Source: a virus
Virus record (IMG/VR): IMGVR_UViG_3300027736_000210
Span: 1-26,989 of that record
Reading direction: 5' to 3' (one strand)
Length of the DNA: 26,989 nucleotides
Positions 14,530-20,801 of the stretch are shown here, in pieces (position 1 is the first letter of the stretch; every line of letters begins with the position of its first letter). The position numbers and the translations under genes are program-made. The notes beneath the pieces are model-generated. The model searched no databases and had not been told where the DNA came from. It was given only the letters and a program-made list of their open reading frames with translations.

Positions 14530-15204
14530 TTACCATCCTGCCTTGTTCAAGATATCTTTCACGTACTCTTGGTCTGCTGGGTAGTTTGAGAACTTCTTTT
14601 GCCAGGCGTCTGAATCGATGTAGGGCCAGACCATGGCCACTTGTTCTGTTGTGAGTTCACTCAGGAACTTTTGTCCCGATTCACTGTTGTAGATTATCCA
14701 AGGTGAGATACGTCCTGCTGTGACCGCATAACATAGACTATTGGTGTTGCCATAACGCATCCAATCGTGTGCGGGGTTGCCTGTTTCTTCTGCCCAACGC
14801 ATACTATGTTCTATTGCTCGAGCCAAGGCATCATCTACCGCTTCTACCCGCAAGTATTCCACAAGATACTCTGTGTACACATTGTCACTGCACCAGTGGT
14901 CGATCTTCTTTTGTGCTTTGAGCAACCAAGTCATAAATCTTGCTGGCGCAATTACATTGGTGTTTACACAATAGTTTCCAAACTTAACAAATGCTCTGTA
15001 ATAAGGTGAGTCACAAAAGTCATCGTGTGTTTTGTTCTTGGCACTACCTTGCATGGTTTCGTAGAACCGGATGTAGGCCTGGAAACCCATGCGTACACCT
15101 GCTTCGTCTCTGGCCAGTCTTCTGCGCTTGGGCTCACAAGAATGCACCAGCATGGATGATTCTTTCATGAATATTTTCTTGCAATACTCACACGTGAATG
15201 TCAT
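14530..15204 (-). CDS. conserved phage protein with N-terminal zinc finger (224 aa)
   Basis: The N-terminus has C5-x2-C8-x12-H21-x-C23 (CEYCKK...LVHSCEP), a C2HC zinc-finger-like motif followed by a basic patch (KRRRLARDE), suggesting DNA or RNA binding. The remaining 190 residues are helical with a conserved-looking core (GFQAYIRFYETM; SPYYRAFVKFGNYC; KIDHWCSDNVYTEYL). I recall the type from T4-relative aquatic phages but without a function. It starts on the stop of the clamp-loader-like gene (ATGA). By operon position a replication or nucleic-acid role is likely; that is inference. Confidence 0.7.
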   Translation of the reverse strand: MTFTCEYCKKIFMKESSMLVHSCEPKRRRLARDEAGVRMGFQAYIRFYETMQGSAKNKTHDDFCDSPYYRAFVKFGNYCVNTNVIAPARFMTWLLKAQKKIDHWCSDNVYTEYLVEYLRVEAVDDALARAIEHSMRWAEETGNPAHDWMRYGNTNSLCYAVTAGRISPWIIYNSESGQKFLSELTTEQVAMVWPYIDSDAWQKKFSNYPADQEYVKDILNKAGW

Positions 15205-15647
15205 TTCTTGTCGTTACCTGCGGCACGGTTGTATGCGTCTATTTCTTTTTGGGTTGTTATTTGGCACATGACATCTATCTCGTCATCTTTGTAGGTGGGG
15301 TACATGGCCATTAGGGCCTTGCGTTTGGCACTCAGTCCTGCTTCTTTCTTCCGGGGGGCAATCCACGGATGTCTTGGTGTGCCCATGTTGGGACTTACAC
15401 TTGTGGCCATAAGCCATTGCAGTTTAGGATGCCGGCTCACGTTAAAGAAGTGTTTGTTCAATCGTTCATTGCAACTGATAACATAGAACTCCTGTAGTTC
15501 TCTTGAACCTTCAACCGCTGATCCCCAACGTATCATGAGATAGTTACTAAACTTCTTTCGCTCTTCGGCTGTCAAATCGTCGTAGAATGTTCTAACCTTG
15601 CGGTCAAACATACGCATCTCGTTGGCAATGTTTAGTTTATCACTCAT
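15201..15647 (-). CDS. possible clamp-loader small subunit (gp62-like), 148 aa
   Basis: A 148-aa basic helical protein starting MSDKLNIANEMRMFDRKVRT. The order of features (a conserved hydrophobic-Arg-Ser element, YLMIRWGSAVEG; then an Asn-rich helix, CNERLNKHFF; then HPKLQWLM; then a basic Trp patch, HPWIAPRKK) parallels T4 gp62, the small clamp-loader subunit, where F-NR--S and a basic W-containing C-terminus occur in similar order. Similarity is remote, and a separate gp44-type large subunit is not in this window, so the call is tentative. It overlaps the upstream gene by 8 nt and the zinc-finger gene by 4 nt in the early operon. Confidence 0.5.
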   Translation of the reverse strand: MSDKLNIANEMRMFDRKVRTFYDDLTAEERKKFSNYLMIRWGSAVEGSRELQEFYVISCNERLNKHFFNVSRHPKLQWLMATSVSPNMGTPRHPWIAPRKKEAGLSAKRKALMAMYPTYKDDEIDVMCQITTQKEIDAYNRAAGNDKK

Positions 15648-15957
15648 TGGTTTTGGTCAGTCGATAGATCATTATAGCATGATCCAAGGCATCTTGTAAA
15701 GTAGGATTGGTCTTTGCGGCTCTGCGTATTTGTCCCCACAGTTGGTCTTCCATCATATGGTTGTGTAGCGGTCTGCCATCACTGGTTCTTGAATCCCATT
15801 GGTGTGGTATCTTTTGTCCTGTGACGGGATCGTATTCGTATCCTATCTCAAATCGGTCACCGGGATCAGCACCAAATTCACGGGCATAAACAACACCATT
15901 AGCACGTTCGTAAATGTACGTGGCGCCTGGTTTAAGTTGTCCCATACTTGTATCCAT
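15640..15957 (-). CDS. conserved hypothetical phage protein (105 aa)
   Basis: A 105-aa protein with a beta-rich first half (LKPGATYIYERANGVVYARE; RFEIGYEYDPVTGQ) and a helical, charged second half ending RLTKTNE. Start uncertain: ATG 15957 (MDTSMGQ) or ATG 15945 (MGQLKPG), the latter having GGA 7 nt upstream; the longer frame to 15999 would run deep into the preceding 48-aa gene and has no ribosome site. It overlaps the 48-aa gene end by 26 nt and the gp62-like gene by 8 nt. Function unknown. Confidence 0.65.
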   Translation of the reverse strand: MDTSMGQLKPGATYIYERANGVVYAREFGADPGDRFEIGYEYDPVTGQKIPHQWDSRTSDGRPLHNHMMEDQLWGQIRRAAKTNPTLQDALDHAIMIYRLTKTNE

Positions 15958-16078
15958 ATTGTATATGCGCCCAACGCAGAAAACGTTCGAGGCCTTCACG
16001 GTCGTTGGGATAACTTTCTAAATAAACTCGTGCCAGTCTATTAACAATTTCAAATATTTCAGGTTCCGTATAGGGCAT
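15932..16078 (-). CDS. 48-aa helical phage protein
   Basis: A short open frame (starting MPYTEPEIFEIVNRLARVYL, ending YKYGTT) fills what would otherwise be a gap. Its ATG (16078..16076) shares a base with the TGA stop of the 166-aa gene, as in other coupled pairs here, and its end overlaps the 105-aa gene by 26 nt. The sequence is an amphipathic helix pair with regular acidic/basic alternation and no rare-codon or stop pattern suggesting chance. Function unknown. Confidence 0.65.
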   Translation of the reverse strand: MPYTEPEIFEIVNRLARVYLESYPNDREGLERFLRWAHIQYGYKYGTT

Positions 16079-16578
16079 CACCAAGCCTTGTTGTAGTCTA
16101 CAATCTCACAATTACGACTAACATCTTTAACGAAGTACACACAGTCGGGTTCGGGTTCGTCGTTTAGTGGCACAGCCAACATCTGACCGTTCTTGAGTTT
16201 GGGTGCGTACCAGTTGACTTCATGATACACGTCTAGTATTTCAATATCTGGAAAACTGGGTCTGTAACTGCTTAATGGATTGAATTGGAATACTCTAAAG
16301 CCACGGTCATTGATTGATGTCAATGGTAACACCTCTAGGTCGCCAATGTCTGGTTCTCCGATCAGTATCTGCCAGTCCATGGGCATTTTGATTGTTTGTG
16401 TTCCTATGCGCAACACCAAGGCAGGCGCATTAAACGATTCTAAAAATATCAGTGGAATAAAATGATAGTCTGGGTCTGCTGGATTTGAGTTATCAAGTAT
16501 GGCAAAACGCATGTCATCAACTTCTTCGGGCAGTTGATTTAGATCGTAGTAAGTGTTGTCTAGTGTTAGTATTCTCAT
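16078..16578 (-). CDS. conserved early phage protein (166 aa)
   Basis: A 166-aa acidic, beta-rich protein and first gene of the seven-gene early operon. Conserved-looking blocks are LIFLESFNAPALVLRIG (43-59), DWQILIGEPDIGDLEVLPL (68-86) and CVYFVKDVSR near the end. No known catalytic motif; the fold may be an all-beta binding domain. A sigma70 promoter (TTGACA-17-TATACT) ends 6 nt before its ATG, with no room for a ribosome site. Function unknown; its operon partners (gp62-like, zinc finger, mini polymerase) suggest a role in DNA replication or its control. Confidence 0.7.
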   Translation of the reverse strand: MRILTLDNTYYDLNQLPEEVDDMRFAILDNSNPADPDYHFIPLIFLESFNAPALVLRIGTQTIKMPMDWQILIGEPDIGDLEVLPLTSINDRGFRVFQFNPLSSYRPSFPDIEILDVYHEVNWYAPKLKNGQMLAVPLNDEPEPDCVYFVKDVSRNCEIVDYNKAW

Positions 16579-16584
16579 AGTAAT

Positions 16585-16613
16585 AGTATATAGATATTAA
16601 GAAGATTTGTCAA
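16585..16613 (-). promoter_or_regulatory. sigma70 promoter of the 16578-13603 operon, predicted leaderless
   Basis: Minus strand: -35 TTGACA (16613..16608, inside the last codons of the methyltransferase gene), 17-nt spacer, -10 TATACT (16590..16585), then ATTACT and the ATG at 16578. The predicted transcript starts at or next to the ATG. Confidence 0.8.
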
Positions 16614-17187
16614 GTCTTTTCATAATGACTCCACAATCTAATGTTTGATGTACCACACTCCATCCATAAGCCTGCATGTATACCACAGCAGGACCACATT
16701 TACCAATCCAACAATCATTATAGCAATAGGTGTCATCAAACACCACAACTGCATCAGGTGCCAAACAAGGACTAAGAGCAACAATCTGGCGCATGTGCTC
16801 CGCTTGGCAATTTTGATTATTCATTGCAATGCCTTGACCAGCATATTCTTGCATTTGTATTTGAATTTCGGCAGTTACATCATTGACATTCCAAATATAA
16901 TCAAAATTGTCTAGATATAATACAGAAATATCACAGTGAGTACCAGCAAACTCTTTGGCCCAGATGCTACCAGATTCTACCACAAACTCTGTGTGTAACA
17001 ATTGATGGACATAACGTTGTTGTGCATCAGGTTTGATATCCACACTAATTAATTTGGTCTTGAATTGTCTAGCCAAGTCGTTTAATGCTATTGTGCTGCC
17101 TTCGCCGCGCTCACTTCCGATTTCTACAAACACACCTGTAGGTTTTTCAGGCAAATAGTTAGTTATACTTTGATATACTTTGCCCAT
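16597..17187 (-). CDS. class I SAM-dependent methyltransferase (196 aa)
   Basis: A Rossmann-type methyltransferase. Residues 19-32 (VFVEIGSERGEGST) form motif I with the Gly-rich SAM loop, ISVDIKPDAQ follows as the acidic strand-2 end, LYLDNFDYIW as motif IV-type, and VVVFDDTYCYND as a later strand with a DD pair, as in Methyltransf_24-like families often linked to glycan or small-molecule targets. Start at ATG 17187 overlaps the UvsW stop (TAATG); upstream in-frame ATG 17205 is possible but less coupled. The substrate is unknown. Its 3' end contains the -35 box of the next operon. Confidence 0.75.
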   Translation of the reverse strand: MGKVYQSITNYLPEKPTGVFVEIGSERGEGSTIALNDLARQFKTKLISVDIKPDAQQRYVHQLLHTEFVVESGSIWAKEFAGTHCDISVLYLDNFDYIWNVNDVTAEIQIQMQEYAGQGIAMNNQNCQAEHMRQIVALSPCLAPDAVVVFDDTYCYNDCWIGKCGPAVVYMQAYGWSVVHQTLDCGVIMKRLDKSS

Positions 17188-18656
17188 TATGCTATCTTCA
17201 TCCATTCCAGTTTTTCCGCTGAGAATGGGTAGTTGGCTTCTTTGTAGAACTGTTTGCGTTTGGTCAGGTGTCGTTTGGCGAACTTGCAGGTACTGGTAAT
17301 GTCCCAAATCTGAACATGATCTTTATCCTCTGCTTTTCGGATGCCTCTACCAATTGACTGGATAACCCTAACAAAAGATTTGCCAGGCTCAATGAGAACC
17401 AGATTAAAAATTCTCGGAATGTTAATTCCAACTGCCGCCACACCATAAGTGGCCACAATAATTTTGTCTGTGCTGTCTGCAACTTCGTCGTATTCATCTT
17501 GACGGTCCTTTGCTTTGGTCGCTCCGGATACAAACACAGCACGATCACCCAACCGCTCTACCAAGGCATGCCCTGCGGCTACCCGATCCACCAGCACTAG
17601 AGTGTTGCCTGTTTCGTTTACCTTGCGTATGAGTTCTGCCATTGTGTCCAATCGGCCCGACTCTTCAAGCAAGTATTTAAGTTCACTTTGATATTCTTTG
17701 TACTCCACGTGATCAACCAACTGCACAATGTTCACATGACAATTGGCCAACACACCTTGCTGTTGCAGTTCGTTGGCACTCAAGCGACCAATAACAGGAC
17801 CAAGGCTGACCAACAGGGCTTGGCTTTCAAACTTCTCTTTGGGAATAGTTCCGGTCAAACCCCAGCGAATTGGCACTCTAGCCATTACACCTGTTAACAG
17901 AGTTTTTAGTGCATCTGCCTTGGCCATGTGTACTTCGTCTACAATAACGCATACCACACCTTCCAAGAACTCACCAATGGTTACTTCACCTGTACCCGAC
18001 TTGGTGTTCTTTAACAGCACATTCAAACTTTGCCAGGTGCAAATAGTGTGCTGGCGTCCATATTCTTTTCTATCACCAAAGAACACACCAACATCTTGTT
18101 CCATATTGATGTAGTCTTTTTCTGTTTGTGTTACTAGACTCTTGTTGGGCACAATCACAATTGAGCGTCCATATGGTGCCACTGCATTGGATAAGGCCGC
18201 TGTCATAATAGTCTTGCCTGCACCTGTGGCCACTTCTTGCAAGCATTGCGGATTGGCCAGGAAGTTATTGACAATATCAACTTGATAGTCTCTCATGACA
18301 ATAGGTTGACCAACAGCAGGGTGTCCTTTAGGCCACTTGATATGTGCAAATGAATCTTCACGCACCTGGTCAAATGCAAATGTAGTTGAGTACTCTCTTT
18401 GGTCATCTAGTTCAATATCATAATCAAACTTTTCCAATATGGGAATGACTTCGGGCAATAAGTTTGTGTATGTACTGCCACCTAGTTGAAAGTAACTAAC
18501 CTTGCCGTCCCAACGTCCCAGTCTTACCGCTGGAAGATATCTAGCATATGGTACATCATATTTAAAAGCATTAACCAAGGCCTTGCGAACGTCTAAATCT
18601 AAACCTTCTAGTTTAAGATTGACTTCGTCTTTAATTTGTATAGTGCATCTTTTCAT
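17187..18656 (-). CDS. uvsW: UvsW-like SF2 DNA helicase
   Basis: A 489-aa superfamily 2 helicase. Motif I ATGAGKT (143-149), motif II DEVH (240-243), motif III LTGTIPK (TGT 268-270) and motif VI QSIGRGIRK near residue 437 are all present. An N-terminal domain of about 110 residues (starting MKRCTIQIKDEVNLKLEGLD) matches the layout of T4 UvsW, an ATP-dependent branched-DNA unwinding and annealing enzyme for recombination-dependent replication and fork regression. A sigma70 promoter with TATACT 6 nt before the ATG follows directly on a strong terminator. The methyltransferase gene is coupled to its stop codon. Confidence 0.92.
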   Translation of the reverse strand: MKRCTIQIKDEVNLKLEGLDLDVRKALVNAFKYDVPYARYLPAVRLGRWDGKVSYFQLGGSTYTNLLPEVIPILEKFDYDIELDDQREYSTTFAFDQVREDSFAHIKWPKGHPAVGQPIVMRDYQVDIVNNFLANPQCLQEVATGAGKTIMTAALSNAVAPYGRSIVIVPNKSLVTQTEKDYINMEQDVGVFFGDRKEYGRQHTICTWQSLNVLLKNTKSGTGEVTIGEFLEGVVCVIVDEVHMAKADALKTLLTGVMARVPIRWGLTGTIPKEKFESQALLVSLGPVIGRLSANELQQQGVLANCHVNIVQLVDHVEYKEYQSELKYLLEESGRLDTMAELIRKVNETGNTLVLVDRVAAGHALVERLGDRAVFVSGATKAKDRQDEYDEVADSTDKIIVATYGVAAVGINIPRIFNLVLIEPGKSFVRVIQSIGRGIRKAEDKDHVQIWDITSTCKFAKRHLTKRKQFYKEANYPFSAEKLEWMKIA

Positions 18657-18662
18657 TGTGTT

Positions 18663-18691
18663 AGTATATACTTATTGTTGGAAGAAGTCAA
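18663..18691 (-). promoter_or_regulatory. sigma70 promoter of uvsW, predicted leaderless
   Basis: Minus strand: -35 TTGACT (18691..18686), 17-nt spacer, -10 TATACT (18668..18663), then AACACA and the ATG at 18656. The U-tract of the upstream terminator runs straight into the -35 (TTTTTTGACT). Confidence 0.8.
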
Positions 18692-18723
18692 AAAAACAGG
18701 TACCTTTTTTAAGGGTACCTGTT
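18690..18723 (-). terminator. strong rho-independent terminator upstream of uvsW
   Basis: Minus strand: a 10-bp stem (AACAGGTACC with GGTACCTGTT; arms 18714-18723 and 18695-18704), a 9-nt loop, then a run of T. It ends transcription from the AAA+/139-aa operon just before the uvsW promoter. Confidence 0.85.
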
Positions 18724-18729
18724 ATAAAA

Positions 18730-18757
18730 CCCGGGCCGGAGCCAACCAATGCCCGGG
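18730..18757 (-). terminator. second hairpin (CCCGGGC stem) in tandem before uvsW
   Basis: A 7-bp all-GC stem (CCCGGGC / GCCCGGG, arms 18730-18736 and 18751-18757) with a 14-nt loop, flanked on both sides by runs of A or T. It follows the 139-aa gene by a few bases and precedes the GGTACC terminator, making a tandem pair. The short T-run after it makes it weaker alone. Confidence 0.6.
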
Positions 18758-18764
18758 AAAAGGA

Positions 18765-19184
18765 TTAACCGAGATGCGGATCTAATTTTGTCGAAGTCAG
18801 TCCCGCTAACATTTGAAATTGATTCCAGGCATCTTTAAGAGATGGTGATTTTTCTATATCCTCGTTTGCCAACACAGTCTCTAACCAGATGTAAGGCAAG
18901 CGTCTGGGGTGAGTGCCAAACTTGCGTGGCTGATGCAGTTTGCCAGTTTCCCAAAGTTCAATGCTCACACTACGAAAACGGTCCTCGTCTTCTGGAGGAT
19001 AGTTGCGCCATTCTGGATTACTCAATCCGTAACTGTCATGATACCCTTGCCATATACTGGACCATTGTTCGTCATCATGTGGATCAAAATCAGTGCGGGC
19101 AATAACAACCAGCACATCATGCATGTCCACAGTGCCGTCCACAATGTCTCGAACACAACGGCTATAACTAAGTCCAATTTTCAT
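18765..19184 (-). CDS. conserved hypothetical phage protein (139 aa)
   Basis: A 139-aa protein (MKIGLSYSRCVRDIVDGTVD) with a conserved-looking N-terminal block (MHDVLVVIARTDFDP), an aromatic acidic middle (WSSIWQGYHDSYGLSNPEWR) and a Pro-Arg loop (GTHPRRLPYIWLETVL). It appears to be a recurrent aquatic T4-relative family with unknown function. It lies 2 nt after a 35-aa gene and has no ribosome site of its own, so coupled translation is likely. Two hairpin terminators follow. Confidence 0.7.
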   Translation of the reverse strand: MKIGLSYSRCVRDIVDGTVDMHDVLVVIARTDFDPHDDEQWSSIWQGYHDSYGLSNPEWRNYPPEDEDRFRSVSIELWETGKLHQPRKFGTHPRRLPYIWLETVLANEDIEKSPSLKDAWNQFQMLAGLTSTKLDPHLG

Positions 19185-19186
19185 GG

Positions 19187-19294
19187 TTATACACTAACCT
19201 TACGTACGATATATCCTTCGATTTTGTAGTAGTCTGCTTCTTCCCGATCATTGGTTGTGAACAACAACAAGTCACCATCATAAATTTCGTACAT
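19187..19294 (-). CDS. 35-aa micro-protein
   Basis: A short acidic open frame (MYEIYDGDLLLFTTNDREEA then DYYKIEGYIVRKVSV) with GGAG 6 nt before the ATG, this site lying inside the end of the 30-aa gene. The next gene starts 2 nt after its stop. The tight fit with its neighbours supports a real gene. Function unknown. Confidence 0.6.
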   Translation of the reverse strand: MYEIYDGDLLLFTTNDREEADYYKIEGYIVRKVSV

Positions 19295-19295
19295 A

Positions 19296-19388
19296 TCAAT
19301 CTCCAAACATCAAAATAATAAACGATAAGAGTAGTGCCCACCAAAGGTGTCCTAACATTAGCAACATTAGTACGGCAATCCAGGCCAT
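19296..19388 (-). CDS. 30-aa single-pass membrane micro-protein
   Basis: A tiny open frame, almost entirely hydrophobic (MAWIAVLMLLMLGHLWWALL then LSFIILMFGD), so one transmembrane helix is expected. Its ATG is 1 nt beyond the AAA+ gene stop and its TGA is 1 nt before the next ATG, and it contains the ribosome site of the 35-aa gene. Function unknown; small membrane proteins made early by phages often act on host membrane proteins. Confidence 0.55.
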   Translation of the reverse strand: MAWIAVLMLLMLGHLWWALLLSFIILMFGD

Positions 19389-19389
19389 G

Positions 19390-20412
19390 TTAGGCACTCT
19401 TCATACAAGTTGTCTCTGCCAAACGTTTCCAGTTTAACACTGACATCTTGCGCAAGTCTGCAATCTTGAGAGCCATGCGCAAACTCAATTCACGCAAACG
19501 GTCCTTGTTCACCAACATAAAGTCAATGATGTCGTCTTGCACAGCCTCATCAAACTCGTAGTCCTGGAACAGCACACCGTCTTTGGCAATCTGTTTGATA
19601 CGCAACAACTTGTCGCGCTGTGAGTCGAGAGTCAAGTCCAGATAGTGACAGCGTGATTGGAGTGCGTCCAAGTGGTCACGCAATTTCTGCGACTTCATCT
19701 GATCAAACTTCAAGTTGGTAATAAAGATCACTGAACCTTTGAACTCGAAACGATCTGGGATACCTTCACGGCGTAAGGCACTGCTCTCACTCAACCATGA
19801 AATAGTACGCTTCTTGCCTGAGTCAAGAGCACCCTTCAACAAGTTAAGAGCCACGTCATCTAGCAAAATGCTATCACAGTCGTCAAACACAATGACGCAA
19901 TTCTCATCGGAGTATTTGTAAAGTGTCTGGAACAGACCAATTGGGGTAGCACTGCCTTTAACAACCTCAGCACGGAGGCGTTTGCCTGCCAGTTTGTCAA
20001 ACAAACAAGCCTTTTCAATTTCAGTTTCAACGCCAAAGGATTTGCCAACACCTGGAGGGCCGCTAACAATCATTGCACGGATGTCACCGCTCACAGTGGC
20101 CTTGGTCATCTCTGTCAAGATGTCAAAACGCTCGCGGATACGGTTCATTGCATCCTCGTCTGTTTCTGTAACAAGAACTGATTTTTCGAAATGTACTGTA
20201 TTGTCTTTTGTCATACCGTTAGTATACTCTATGTCAGAAATGTTGTCTACACTAATACGGATTGTATCAGGGCAGTTTGGGAAGGTGCCATTATTTTTCA
20301 CTGTAACATAGTTACCTTTGGCACCAGTTTGGAAACCGCTAACAAGAACAAATTCTTGGTTACGGACGGGTTTGTTACGGTATGTACCGTTCTTTACGCA
20401 AATTGCACTCAT
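19390..20412 (-). CDS. AAA+ ATPase with N-terminal extension (340 aa)
   Basis: An AAA+ core: Walker A SGPPGVGKS (117-125), Walker B CVIVFDDCD (172-180, D177/D178) and sensor 1 FITNL (N233). The C-terminal 60 residues are helical. The N-terminal 66 residues (MSAICVKNGTYRNKPVRNQE...) form a small beta-rich domain. A second ATG at codon 67 (20214, MTKDNTVHFEKS) has its own sigma70 promoter with TATACT 6 nt upstream, so a 274-aa core form is likely also made. The full form has AAGGAG 6 nt before its ATG. It is not a clear gp44 clamp-loader subunit; the role (remodelling of DNA or protein complexes) is unknown. Micro-genes follow. Confidence 0.85.
   Translation of the reverse strand: MSAICVKNGTYRNKPVRNQEFVLVSGFQTGAKGNYVTVKNNGTFPNCPDTIRISVDNISDIEYTNGMTKDNTVHFEKSVLVTETDEDAMNRIRERFDILTEMTKATVSGDIRAMIVSGPPGVGKSFGVETEIEKACLFDKLAGKRLRAEVVKGSATPIGLFQTLYKYSDENCVIVFDDCDSILLDDVALNLLKGALDSGKKRTISWLSESSALRREGIPDRFEFKGSVIFITNLKFDQMKSQKLRDHLDALQSRCHYLDLTLDSQRDKLLRIKQIAKDGVLFQDYEFDEAVQDDIIDFMLVNKDRLRELSLRMALKIADLRKMSVLNWKRLAETTCMKSA
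20221..20249 (-). promoter_or_regulatory. internal sigma70 promoter in the AAA+ gene, predicted leaderless
   Basis: Minus strand: -35 TAGACA (20249..20244), 17-nt spacer, -10 TATACT (20226..20221), then AACGGT and an in-frame ATG at 20214 (codon 67). This is the same architecture as the promoters of primase, uvsW and the 166-aa gene. Confidence 0.6.
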
Positions 20413-20458
20413 GGTTGGCTCCTTTTGTGTGCGGGTTTATCTTACTGTCTATGTGTAT

Positions 20459-20487
20459 ATTATAGCAAATGTTGATTTATTGGTCAA
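20459..20487 (-). promoter_or_regulatory. sigma70 promoter A (AAA+ gene)
   Basis: Minus strand: TTGACC (20487..20482), 17-nt spacer ending TTTGC, then TATAAT (20464..20459), an extended -10. It is followed by a leader of about 40 nt with AAGGAG before the ATG at 20412. Confidence 0.85.
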
Positions 20488-20493
20488 GTACAC

Positions 20494-20510
20494 AAAAAGT
20501 ATTACTTTTT
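20494..20510. repeat. palindrome A, centred 15 bp beyond the -35 of promoter A
   Basis: AAAAAGTA-T-TACTTTTT, with 8-bp arms around one base. It contains the TAA stop of the 73-aa gene at its centre. It may be an operator, or a weak AU hairpin terminator. Two more copies lie at 20785-20801 and 21090-21104 in the same geometry. Confidence 0.8.
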
Positions 20511-20723
20511 AGCGATTTCATCAACTTTTTGGCTGTATTCCAAGCGGCTCAGCACCAGTTGGTACATGCAATATACCAAAAGTGTAATACTTCCTACTGA
20601 CAGTATATTAGAGATGTCATCTGCGGTTAAACCTGTTAACAAAAGTTGTACACCAACTGATACGGTACAAATCACAGCAAGGATTCCTGCTGTCTGTAAT
20701 GCGGCTTTGAGTTTTAGATTCAT
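20502..20723 (-). CDS. small two-helix membrane protein (73 aa)
   Basis: A 73-aa protein with two hydrophobic segments (about 8-30, ALQTAGILAVICTVSVGVQL; and about 40-58, ILSVGSITLLVYCMYQLVL) separated by a short polar loop (TADDISN), and a charged C-terminal tail. This hairpin layout suits an inner-membrane protein. It has its own strong sigma70 promoter (B) and AAAGGA before the ATG, so it is probably an early gene. A holin-like role cannot be excluded, but early expression argues for host-membrane modification instead. Function unknown. Confidence 0.75.
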   Translation of the reverse strand: MNLKLKAALQTAGILAVICTVSVGVQLLLTGLTADDISNILSVGSITLLVYCMYQLVLSRLEYSQKVDEIAKK

Positions 20724-20749
20724 ATATTCCTTTGTTTCTTTATGTGTAT

Positions 20750-20778
20750 ATTATAGCAAAAGGGCAATTATTTGTCAA
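20750..20778 (-). promoter_or_regulatory. sigma70 promoter B (73-aa membrane gene)
   Basis: Minus strand: perfect TTGACA (20778..20773), 17-nt spacer ending TTTTGC, and perfect TATAAT (20755..20750), an extended -10. Leader of about 20 nt with AAAGGA. Confidence 0.9.
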
Positions 20779-20784
20779 TTACAG

Positions 20785-20801
20785 CAAAAGTATTACTTTT
20801 G
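20785..20801. repeat. palindrome B, centred 15 bp beyond the -35 of promoter B
   Basis: CAAAAGTA-T-TACTTTTG, with 8-bp arms. Its centre coincides with the stop codon of the 76-aa gene. Same spacing to the promoter as palindromes A and C. Confidence 0.8.

Noticed and set aside
16018-16024. Plus-strand CTAAATA late box
   Set aside because: It lies inside a minus-strand early operon with no plus-strand gene downstream; probably chance from coding sequence.
18738-18750. GGAGCCAACC in the hairpin loop matching the AAA+ ribosome-site region in inverted orientation
   Set aside because: Ten-base match only, opposite strand, no further flanking similarity; treated as coincidence.
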